This document shows, in pieces, positions 1-6,444 of a stretch of DNA of 17,645 nt. The stretch covers positions 1 to 17,645 of the forward strand of contig CAVGBM010000079.1 of assembly GCA_963627445.1 (NCBI GenBank). Direction: 5' to 3'. Within the stretch, counting starts at the first letter, position 1. Every line of letters starts with the position of its first letter. The notes under the pieces were generated by a model, which saw nothing but the letters and a program-made list of their open reading frames with translations, was not told the origin of the DNA and made no database searches. This DNA comes from F23-B02 sp963627445 (GTDB taxonomy: Bacteria; Bacillota; Clostridia; Oscillospirales; Oscillospiraceae). The position numbers and the translations under genes were made by a program.

Positions 1-12
1 AGCGCAGCGAGA

Positions 13-42
13 TTTTTTGTGAAGCTTGAGCTTCACAAAAAA
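13..42. terminator. Bidirectional hairpin terminator
   Basis: A perfect 13-bp inverted repeat (13-25 with 30-42) surrounds a 4-nt loop. The stem begins with six T and ends with six A, so each strand gives a GC-containing stem followed by a U tract. It lies 12 nt downstream of the stop of the small minus-strand ORF at 55-234 and would end that transcript. It could also end a plus-strand transcript entering from the left. Confidence 0.75.
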
Positions 43-54
43 TGTGGCGTATTT

Positions 55-234
55 TTAGCCTACAAAAGCGATTATTACGGCGATGAGCGAGACGGCGGAT
101 GCTATTGCGATCTCGCCCGCCCAGACCTTTCTTGCGGTCGCCTCGGAAATTTCGATGCTTGCGAGAACGGGCTCGCTCTTTTCCGCATTTTCCTGCTCTT
201 TCGGTTTTTGGGAACTTTTTTTAGAAAATTTCAT
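55..234 (-). CDS. Small single-span membrane protein, hypothetical (59 aa)
   Basis: This ORF runs from ATG at 234 to TAA at 55-57. The first 20 or so residues are charged and rich in Lys, Ser and Glu. A hydrophobic stretch at about residues 41-58, running to the C-terminus, is a likely membrane anchor, giving a short cytoplasmic tail and one helix. I do not recognise the family. SecE has similar size and topology, but its Trp-Pro/Lys-Glu motif before the helix is absent. An in-frame stop lies just upstream of the ATG, so the start is the only one possible, but there is no good Shine-Dalgarno sequence. It follows the EF-G-like gene after a hairpin with a weak U tract and is itself followed by a strong terminator. 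Expression by read-through or from an unseen promoter is likely. It may be real because it fits exactly between the two hairpins. Confidence 0.5.
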   Translation of the reverse strand: MKFSKKSSQKPKEQENAEKSEPVLASIEISEATARKVWAGEIAIASAVSLIAVIIAFVG

Positions 235-247
235 AGCATTTTAAAGA

Positions 248-271
248 AACGGCGGGCTTTTGCCCGCCGTT
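248..271 (-). terminator. Hairpin terminator after the EF-G-like gene
   Basis: A perfect 10-bp GC-rich stem (248-257 with 262-271) has a 4-nt loop and starts 11 nt after the stop of the EF-G-like gene on the minus strand. The following bases on that strand read TCTTTAA, a weak U tract, so termination may be partial and could feed the small ORF at 55-234. Confidence 0.7.
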
Positions 272-282
272 AATTGTTTTGA

Positions 283-2289
283 TTACTCAGCCTCGGCAAG
301 TGCCTTTGCTTCCTCGATGACCTTCTGCTGGATGTTGCCGGGAGCTTCCTCGTAGCGAACAAACTTCAGAGTGAACGAGCCACGACCCTGGGTCATGGAG
401 CGCAGGTCGATGGTGTAAGAGCTCATCTCAGCCATCGGGACCTCAGCCTCAACTATCTGCATGCCGTCCTCAGCGTTCATGCCGAGCACGGTGCCGCGAC
501 GCTTGGAGGAGATATCGGACATGATATCACCGAGGTTGGAGTCGGGAATGGTCACCTGCAGCAGGCCGATAGGCTCAAGGATGGTGGGCTTTGCCTTTGG
601 GATGCCGTCCTGATATGCAAGGCGGGCAGCGGTCTGGAACGCCATATCGTTCGAGTCGACGGGGTGGTAAGAGCCATCGTACAGGGTGGCCTTGAGGCCG
701 ACCAGCGGGTAGCCTGCGAGAACGCCCTTGGTTACGGAGTTGCGCAGACCCTTCTCGACGGAGGGGAAGAAGTTCTTGGGAACGGAGCCGCCGAAGACCT
801 CTTCTGCGAAGATCATGTCGTCGGACTCATCCTGCGGCTCAAAGCGGATCCAAACATCACCGAACTGGCCGGAACCGCCGGACTGCTTCTTATGACGGCC
901 GTGAGCCTCGACACGACCCTTGATCTTCTCGCGGTATGCAACGCGTGCGGGCTTGAGCTCGGTCTCAACGCCGAAGCGGGACTTGAGCTTTGCGCACAGA
1001 ACGTCGACCTGAATGTCGCCTGCGCCGGAGATGACCATCTGATGGGTCTCGGCGTTGTTGACGAGCGTGAAGGAGACATCCTCCTCGTTCAGACGGGAAA
1101 GGCCGCCGGCGACCTTGTCGTCCTGACCCTTGGTCTTGGGAGAGATAGCCATGGAGTAGCAGGGATCGGGCATCTCGAGAGCGGGAAGTTCGACCTCGTT
1201 CTTGGGATCGCAAACGGTGTCGCCGGTCTTCCAATCCATCTTGCCGACGGCAACGATATCGCCGCAGCAGGCTTCCTTGACCTCGGTGGTCTTCTTGCCG
1301 CAGATGGTGTACAGACGGCCGAGCTTGTCGGTGCTGGAGGCACGGACATTGCGCAGAGACATGTCAGCGGTGATCTTGCCGCCCATGACCTTAACGAAGC
1401 TGTACTTGCCGAACTGGTCGGAAACGGTCTTGAATACGAATGCGAGAGTGGGTGCTGCGGGATCCACATCGGGAGCGGGGACATAATCGCACACTGCCTG
1501 CAGAACTGCCTCGGTGCCGATGTTAGCCATTGCTGCGCCGCAGACAACGGGAACAACGCTGCGGTCCTTCATGCCGAGCTTGATGCCGGTCACGATATCG
1601 GCCTCGCAAAGCTCCATCTCCTCAAAGTACTTCTCCATGAGCTCCTCGGATGCGCCTGCGGCGGTCTCCATCAGAGCCTCACGAAGCTCAGCTACCTTGT
1701 CAGCGTCAGTTGCGGGAACGGGTACCCTTGCGGTCTTGCCGCCCTTGGTCTGGTATGCAACATTGTGTACCAGATCGATAACGCCGGTGCCGTCGGACAT
1801 GGGAGCGACAACGGGGCAGACGATGCTGCCGTACTTTGCCTGAAGGTCGCCGAGGACCTTGTAGAAATCACCGTGCTCCTCGTCGAGCTTGGAGATGTAG
1901 AACATTGCGGGGACATTGGCAGCCTTCAGATACTTCCAGCTGCGCTCTGCGCCGACGGAGATGCCGTCCTTTGCAGAGCAGAAGATAACGCCGGTATCAG
2001 CGACGCGGATGGCGGCGAGGACATCGCCGACAAAGTCGAAGTATCCCGGGCAGTCAAGTACATTGATCTTGCAGCCGCCGTAGTTGACGGGTGCAACTGC
2101 AGTAGAGATAGTGATCTGACGCTTGATCTCTTCTGCGTCGTAGTCACAGACGGTGTTGCCGTCGGTCACCTTGCCCTGACGGTCGATAGCGCCGGTAGTG
2201 AACAGCATGCTTTCAGCAAGGCTGGTCTTGCCGCTGTTGCCGTGACCCATAAAGCAAATGTTACGGATGTTCTTGGTTTCGTAGCTCAT
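283..2289 (-). CDS. EF-G-like translational GTPase (EF-G2 type)
   Basis: A 668-residue five-domain homologue of elongation factor G, slightly shorter than canonical EF-G. The GTPase domain shows the P-loop GHGNSGKTS (residues 15-23), a switch I-type sequence RQITIS (about 58-63), DCPGYFDF as G3 (79-86) and SKLD as G4 (133-136). The C-terminal half has the domain IV pattern with a GGSGQFGDV loop, and domain V. The G3 motif carries Tyr where canonical EF-G, EF-Tu and TetM have the His that positions catalytic water. As I recall, PGY is typical of a distinct EF-G-like subfamily found beside the housekeeping EF-G, so this is probably not the main fusA. G4 is also off-consensus (SKLD instead of NKMD). 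The ATG at 2289 has a good Shine-Dalgarno sequence (GAGAGGA, 2298-2304) and its own promoter upstream. The exact role (accessory translocation, ribosome recycling or stress) cannot be read from sequence. Confidence 0.9.
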   Translation of the reverse strand: MSYETKNIRNICFMGHGNSGKTSLAESMLFTTGAIDRQGKVTDGNTVCDYDAEEIKRQITISTAVAPVNYGGCKINVLDCPGYFDFVGDVLAAIRVADTGVIFCSAKDGISVGAERSWKYLKAANVPAMFYISKLDEEHGDFYKVLGDLQAKYGSIVCPVVAPMSDGTGVIDLVHNVAYQTKGGKTARVPVPATDADKVAELREALMETAAGASEELMEKYFEEMELCEADIVTGIKLGMKDRSVVPVVCGAAMANIGTEAVLQAVCDYVPAPDVDPAAPTLAFVFKTVSDQFGKYSFVKVMGGKITADMSLRNVRASSTDKLGRLYTICGKKTTEVKEACCGDIVAVGKMDWKTGDTVCDPKNEVELPALEMPDPCYSMAISPKTKGQDDKVAGGLSRLNEEDVSFTLVNNAETHQMVISGAGDIQVDVLCAKLKSRFGVETELKPARVAYREKIKGRVEAHGRHKKQSGGSGQFGDVWIRFEPQDESDDMIFAEEVFGGSVPKNFFPSVEKGLRNSVTKGVLAGYPLVGLKATLYDGSYHPVDSNDMAFQTAARLAYQDGIPKAKPTILEPIGLLQVTIPDSNLGDIMSDISSKRRGTVLGMNAEDGMQIVEAEVPMAEMSSYTIDLRSMTQGRGSFTLKFVRYEEAPGNIQQKVIEEAKALAEAE

Positions 2290-2353
2290 GTGTTGCTTCC
2301 TCTCTGAAATATATTGTAAAGTTTAATTAAATCGCTCATAACGCAATCGATTT

Positions 2354-2382
2354 ATTATACACTATAAGTTTATTTATATCAA
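2354..2382 (-). promoter_or_regulatory. Sigma-A type promoter of the EF-G-like gene
   Basis: On the minus strand TTGATA (2377-2382) and TATAAT (2354-2359) are separated by exactly 17 bp. This is a near-consensus housekeeping promoter. It lies in the 100-bp gap between the stop of the P-type-ATPase-like gene and the EF-G-like start, giving a leader of roughly 55-60 nt. It means the EF-G-like gene can be expressed independently of rlmB. No terminator separates the two, so read-through from upstream is also possible. Confidence 0.8.
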
Positions 2383-2389
2383 CATTTTT

Positions 2390-4633
2390 TTACTCCGAGA
2401 AGCAAAAGCCGATGATAAGCACAGGTATCAGCCATGCAAGCAGGAACGTGAGCGCCGCGATGACGGTCATTTGACCGGTCAGGCTGAAGATAAACATGAC
2501 CATCATACCTATAATGGTGCTCATGGCTGAGAGCATGACGCTTATGCGCACTCTCGTGTACAGGCTCTTGCCGTGCTCGGCAAGATGGACGAACGCAGCC
2601 AGCCCTTCTCGGGAGACAAGTGCTGCGGGCTTGCTTGACTCGGAGGGCTCTGCGCCGGATATCTCATATCGCTGCGCAAAGGGCGGGAAGTCAAAGCCGT
2701 CGGTCGGAATGTCGTACTTAACGGACAAAAGCTGCGGCGTTATGTTAAAATCGCGCACGGCAAAAATGGGGTGGCGATCCGAGCGCATGAGCATGTACAG
2801 CGCATCGCGGATGCTGTCAGTCGGGGTATATTCCATCTGGAACATGCCGCATATCGTGTCGCCCTCGGAGACATACACGCAGTTTTTGATCTTGAACATG
2901 TCCGGCAGATGCACGCCCATAAGGTGCATGAAGCTTGCCGAGCCGCAGTAGACCTCAACGCCGTCGACCATGGCGATAAGTCCGCCGCCCTCGTGACAGC
3001 GGAAGTTTTCAACACGCAGAAGGCTGCCCTTGCCCTGCTGCATAAGCTCTGCAAAGGCGGGGGAGAGCGCACTGCCGGAGGCTGCAATTATGCTGCCTGC
3101 CAGCGACACGACCTTCTCCGGCTTCATTCCGGCGAAAATTCGCGTCTGCGAGATGGTGACGCTGCCCTTGGGGAACAGGTCAAAGTCCGTGATTATCATG
3201 TGTCGGCACTTGCCGATATCGTAAATGCCCGACCAACCGGCGATCGCCGAGCCGCTTTTTATAAGCGATTTGGCGGAAACAAAGTTTGCGAGCGGATATG
3301 TCAGCAGTATCGTAAACGGCGCTGCGAAGACAAAGATACCCGACAGGATGTGCGCAAACTGGGCAAAGGACTTGCTCACAGCGGCGGAGATGAGGCTCAA
3401 AACGAGCGCTGCGACCACAAGATACGGTGCCATAACGCCGTAAACGGTCTCATCGGGCCCGGCTTCCTCCGTGCGGCGGACAAAGCCCTTGGTGTTCATG
3501 CGGGATTTAAGTATCGTAACGCCGTCGCCGGTGACCGAGGTCTCGGCAGTGACGGTGTACGGCTTGCGGGAGGAGGACACGGTGTTGAACACTATCCTGC
3601 TGCTGCGGCAGTTGAGCAGCGACCCCAAAAGCGAGAACGCTATCGTCAGTGCAGGCACGGCGCAGAAGGGAAGTGATGAGCCCTTGACTCCGCAGGCAGC
3701 GATAAAGCCGTCGATAACACAGATCAGCGCCGACAGCGCAATAAGCGTGTTTGCGTTCGGTCTGCGGTCTGCTATCGCCATAAGTCCCGAGGTGATGATA
3801 TCCAGCCCGCAGATCATAACGGCCAGCAGCAGGATAAGGCATACCGCACTTTTCACCGCTGTTGCGCCCATTGCGCCCGTTACCGGCAGACCGAAGGAAA
3901 TGTAGCAAAGAACAAGGGACAGCACGAATGCGATGCGTACCCTGATGCCAAGACCGCCGATAAAGCTGTCGTAAAACCTCGATGCCTTCTCCGGCGGCAG
4001 CTCCTCGCCAAGCTCCTCATCGTCGTGAGCCGAAAAACTCAGCGGCAGCTTGCTTTGCTGCACCTTGAGCGCAACGACCGCGAGCGCAGAGATGATCGGC
4101 GTGAGAACGAGCTCACCGAACGAGCGGGCCTTCCGGCGCTCAGGCCGCCGAGACTTGGGCTCGCTGGGCCGCGCGGCCTCGTAATCGGCATCCCCGGCGT
4201 AGTCATCTGATGAGACATCCTCGTCGGAGACCTCATCCGTGATATAGTCATCCTCCTGCACGGGCTTAAACACCTTTGTCGCCTCGTTCTCCGTGCCGTC
4301 GGAGTACTCGTCGACGATGTTTTCGATGTTATCCGCTTGCTCGGGCTCTTCCACGACCTCGACCTCAATCTCAGGCTCAGGCTCAGGCTCGGACTCTGGC
4401 TCGAGTTCGGGTTCGGGTTCGGGTTCGGGTTCGGGTGAATAGTCATAGCCGTCGTCGCTGCCAAGCTCGGCGGAGAGAATGTCCTCAATGTCGTCGTACC
4501 TGACGGGCCTTGACCCTATTGCGTCGTAGTCTATATCGACATCGTCCCTGCCGCTGCCGAACTCGCGCATTATGCTTTCAAAGTCAAACTCGTCGTCGAC
4601 GTAATATATTTTGTTGTCTCTGTTTTTATCCAT
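2390..4633 (-). CDS. Catalytically degenerate P1B-type ATPase-like membrane protein
   Basis: A 747-residue protein. Residues 1-170 are strongly acidic and include an alternating Glu-Pro tract (about 67-90). The rest has the P1B metal-ATPase layout: helices at about 230-248, 262-285, 297-315, 324-339, 398-419 and 424-448, a cytoplasmic block at 450-690, and two last helices (694-717, 722-744). Collinear motifs are recognisable but broken. The metal-site CPC is A438-P439-F440, the phosphorylation motif DKTGT is DFDLF (483-487), the SEHPL nucleotide motif is GSALS (520-524), and no TGE loop or GDGxND hinge is visible. The actuator domain is very short. It therefore looks like a pseudoenzyme that keeps the membrane fold. 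The ATG has the SD AGGAGA 4-5 nt away and follows rlmB by 25 bp, suggesting cotranscription. Function unknown; the assignment is a motif-by-motif alignment from memory. Confidence 0.7.
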   Translation of the reverse strand: MDKNRDNKIYYVDDEFDFESIMREFGSGRDDVDIDYDAIGSRPVRYDDIEDILSAELGSDDGYDYSPEPEPEPEPELEPESEPEPEPEIEVEVVEEPEQADNIENIVDEYSDGTENEATKVFKPVQEDDYITDEVSDEDVSSDDYAGDADYEAARPSEPKSRRPERRKARSFGELVLTPIISALAVVALKVQQSKLPLSFSAHDDEELGEELPPEKASRFYDSFIGGLGIRVRIAFVLSLVLCYISFGLPVTGAMGATAVKSAVCLILLLAVMICGLDIITSGLMAIADRRPNANTLIALSALICVIDGFIAACGVKGSSLPFCAVPALTIAFSLLGSLLNCRSSRIVFNTVSSSRKPYTVTAETSVTGDGVTILKSRMNTKGFVRRTEEAGPDETVYGVMAPYLVVAALVLSLISAAVSKSFAQFAHILSGIFVFAAPFTILLTYPLANFVSAKSLIKSGSAIAGWSGIYDIGKCRHMIITDFDLFPKGSVTISQTRIFAGMKPEKVVSLAGSIIAASGSALSPAFAELMQQGKGSLLRVENFRCHEGGGLIAMVDGVEVYCGSASFMHLMGVHLPDMFKIKNCVYVSEGDTICGMFQMEYTPTDSIRDALYMLMRSDRHPIFAVRDFNITPQLLSVKYDIPTDGFDFPPFAQRYEISGAEPSESSKPAALVSREGLAAFVHLAEHGKSLYTRVRISVMLSAMSTIIGMMVMFIFSLTGQMTVIAALTFLLAWLIPVLIIGFCFSE
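4405..4434 (-). repeat. Perfect hexanucleotide tandem repeat encoding Glu-Pro
   Basis: Five perfect copies of GTTCGG on the plus strand (coding strand CCGAAC, read in frame as alternating Pro and Glu). Degenerate hexamers of the same kind continue to about 4371. They sit in the acidic N-terminal part of the P-type-ATPase-like gene. A six-base unit changes length without breaking the frame. Confidence 0.9.
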
Positions 4634-4658
4634 AAGCTCTCCTAACCCGCCCGCTTTT

Positions 4659-5426
4659 TCAGCGTCCGGAACGCTGGCGCAGCACCTCGTACATGATGAC
4701 GGAGGCCGCCGCCGAAGCGTTTAGAGAATTTATTTTTCCGACCATGGGGATATTCACGATGAAATCGCAGTTTTCGCGCACCAGTCTGCCGATACCGTCG
4801 CCCTCGGAGCCGATGACGAGCGCCATAGCACCGGTGAAATCGGTGTCCCACAGACCATTGGAGCCACCTGCGGCAGCGCCGTAGACCCACAGCCCCTTGT
4901 CCTTGAGCTCCTTGAGCACGGCGGGAATGTTCGGCACTCTTGCTATGGCCATATGCTCGGCAGCACCGGCTGAGGCTTTGCCGACTATCGCGGTAAGCCC
5001 CGCGCTCCTGCGCTTGGGGATGATAACACCGTGCGCACCGGCACACTCAGCGCTTCTTATGATAGCGCCGAGGTTGCGGGGGTCGCTGACCTCATCGCAG
5101 ACGATGACAAACGGCGCTTCACCCTTATTCTCCGCAACAGCAAGTATATCCTCAACAGAGCAGTATTCGTTCACGCCGACGAGGGCGATAACGCCCTGAT
5201 GCGAATGCGTGATGCTCATGTTATCAAGCTTGCGGCGGTCGGCATCGACCACAACTATGCCCGCCTCGCGAGCCTTGGAGGCGATATGGCCGAGAGTCTT
5301 GTCCGTTTCGCCCTTTGCGATGAATATTTTATCGATACTTCTGCCGACGCGCAAAGCCTCGATAACGGCGTTGCGCCCCTCGATGATATCGTTTTTTATT
5401 TCATTTTCAGAGTTTCTGTCGTACAT
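4659..5426 (-). CDS. rlmB: 23S rRNA (guanosine-2'-O-)-methyltransferase, RlmB/TrmH (SPOUT) family
   Basis: A 255-residue SPOUT methyltransferase. An N-terminal substrate-binding domain (about 12-90, with EGRNAV and HQGVIA motifs) precedes the knotted catalytic domain. The three SpoU motifs are present: NLGAIIRSAECAG (118-130, with the catalytic-type Arg124), a GSEGDGIG loop (206-213) and SLNASAAA (234-241). Family members use SAM to 2'-O-methylate a guanosine of 23S rRNA (G2251 in E. coli); paralogues act on other rRNA or tRNA sites. The ATG at 5426 is preferred over a TTG six codons upstream because AGGTGA lies at 5432-5437, at normal spacing before it. It is the first gene of a minus-strand unit that continues 25 bp later into the P-type-ATPase-like gene. 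A TATAAT -10 element lies about 41 bp upstream. The RlmB assignment is good; the exact target base is inferred. Confidence 0.9.
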   Translation of the reverse strand: MYDRNSENEIKNDIIEGRNAVIEALRVGRSIDKIFIAKGETDKTLGHIASKAREAGIVVVDADRRKLDNMSITHSHQGVIALVGVNEYCSVEDILAVAENKGEAPFVIVCDEVSDPRNLGAIIRSAECAGAHGVIIPKRRSAGLTAIVGKASAGAAEHMAIARVPNIPAVLKELKDKGLWVYGAAAGGSNGLWDTDFTGAMALVIGSEGDGIGRLVRENCDFIVNIPMVGKINSLNASAAASVIMYEVLRQRSGR

Positions 5427-5467
5427 TTTTTCACCTACACACAATAATACATTTTACATCTTACCAC

Positions 5468-5473
5468 ATTATA
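5468..5473 (-). promoter_or_regulatory. Probable -10 element of the rlmB promoter
   Basis: A perfect TATAAT on the minus strand lies 41 bp before the rlmB ATG. No good -35 hexamer is found at 16-19 bp. The place where it should be (about 5491-5496) is occupied by the left arm of the inverted repeat at 5491-5514, so the promoter may depend on a regulator. Confidence 0.5.
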
Positions 5474-5490
5474 GCGAAAACTTAAAGATA

Positions 5491-5514
5491 AAAGTTTGTC
5501 AGCCGACAAATTTT
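5491..5514. promoter_or_regulatory. Inverted repeat in the divergent promoter region
   Basis: Ten paired bases (5491-5500 with 5505-5514, one G-T wobble) around AGCC, with core TTTGTC/GACAAA. It lies between the -10 of rlmB and the putative -35 of the rhomboid-like gene, where an operator for both would be placed. A hairpin role is less likely because no gene reads into it from either side. Confidence 0.4.
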
Positions 5515-5517
5515 TTG

Positions 5518-5546
5518 TAGACTTTACCTTGTTTTAGTTGTAAAAT
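5518..5546 (+). promoter_or_regulatory. Putative promoter of the rhomboid-like/propeller/EFR1 unit
   Basis: TAGACT (5518-5523, four of six matches to TTGACA) and TAAAAT (5541-5546, five of six to TATAAT) are separated by 17 bp and end 29 nt before the chosen ATG. TATACT at 5556-5561 is an alternative -10 but has a poor -35. No other clear promoter lies between this point and 8998. Confidence 0.4.
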
Positions 5547-5575
5547 TCAAATAAGTATACTGAAAGGACATGCGT

Positions 5576-6421
5576 ATGAAAAAGCTGAATAAAAGTATCG
5601 ACATGTTTTGTTACCGGCATCCGAGATTCGGTGTGCCGAACCTTATGCTATATATCGTCATCATAAGCCTTGCCGTTTGGGTGTTCACGCTCATGGACTC
5701 GACCCAGACGCTGCTGTCGTTTTTCGTGTTCTCTCCGGCGAAGATACTCAAGGGCGAGGTGTGGAGGCTCGTGACCTTTATCTTCGTTCCGCAGTCGACG
5801 GGCTTTTGGGCGCTGCTGTTTTTCTATTTCTATTACTGGATAGGCAATGTGCTCGAAAAGGAATGGGGAACCCCGAGGTTCAACATCTTCATCATAAGCG
5901 GCGTTATTCTGACCATCATCTACGGCTTTATCATTTACTTCATCACGAAGCAGGACTTTGAGGTCTCGACCGAGTATCTGTATCTTTCGATGTTCTTCTC
6001 GTTTGCAACGCTGTTTCCCGATGTTCAGGTGCTGCTGTTTTTCATTATCCCTGTCAAGGTCAAGTGGCTTGCATATCTGGACGCGGCGGTGTTCGTGTTT
6101 GCGATGATCGCGTCTCCGTTCCCGTTCAACCTCCTGCCCCTGGTCGCGATCCTAAACTACTTCGTGTTCTTCGGCGACGATCTTATCTCGTCGATCCGCT
6201 CGAACAAAGCCCGCTACAACAAGACGACCGTCAACTTCAACAGGGAAAAGCAGAAGATAAAATACGAGCAGAAAAATGCGTCGTATACAAGAAAATGCGC
6301 TGTCTGCGGCAGAACGGATACCGAATATCCCGACCTTGAGTTCAGATACTGCTCGCGCTGTGCAGGCTATCACTGCTTCTGTCAGGATCATATAAATAAC
6401 CATATACACTTTACAGAATAA
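5576..6421 (+). CDS. Rhomboid-like membrane protein with C-terminal zinc ribbon
   Basis: A 281-residue protein with about six hydrophobic segments (22-40, 64-90, 102-123, 133-148, 152-168, 170-201). The first loop carries GEVWRLVTFIF (60-70), then a Trp/Tyr-rich helix and LEKEWGTPRFN (93-103), patterns typical of rhomboid and Derlin-type folds. The rhomboid catalytic GxSG serine and the later catalytic His are not visible; the corresponding helix reads YLSMFFSFATLFPD. It is therefore probably a non-proteolytic rhomboid-like protein. After a basic linker, C241-x2-C244 and C259-x2-C262 form a probable zinc ribbon, with extra C267, C269, H272, H276 and H278 nearby. The ATG at 5576 is chosen over one at 5570 because AAAGGA (5563-5568) gives 7-nt spacing to it but only 1 nt to the other. 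The propeller gene follows after 23 bp. Confidence 0.7.
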   Translation: MKKLNKSIDMFCYRHPRFGVPNLMLYIVIISLAVWVFTLMDSTQTLLSFFVFSPAKILKGEVWRLVTFIFVPQSTGFWALLFFYFYYWIGNVLEKEWGTPRFNIFIISGVILTIIYGFIIYFITKQDFEVSTEYLYLSMFFSFATLFPDVQVLLFFIIPVKVKWLAYLDAAVFVFAMIASPFPFNLLPLVAILNYFVFFGDDLISSIRSNKARYNKTTVNFNREKQKIKYEQKNASYTRKCAVCGRTDTEYPDLEFRYCSRCAGYHCFCQDHINNHIHFTE

Positions 6422-6444
6422 ATCTATATATGGGGTGGATAAAG

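Noticed and set aside
55..234. SecE
   Set aside because: Size and single helix fit, but the conserved Trp-Pro and Lys-Glu-Val residues before the helix are missing and no nusG or ribosomal protein gene is adjacent.
283..2289. Tetracycline resistance ribosomal protection protein (TetM type)
   Set aside because: The P-loop, the PGY motif and the domain IV GGSGQFGDV loop fit the EF-G-like subfamily; TetM proteins have AHVDAGKT and PGH.
664..2307. 547-codon open frame on the plus strand
   Set aside because: It is antisense to the EF-G-like gene, has no recognisable domain and shows the Ala/Gly/Asp-rich composition of a GC-rich shadow frame.
2771..3676. 301-codon open frame on the plus strand
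   Set aside because: It is a shadow of the P-type-ATPase-like gene; the minus frame has coherent membrane segments and a Shine-Dalgarno sequence.
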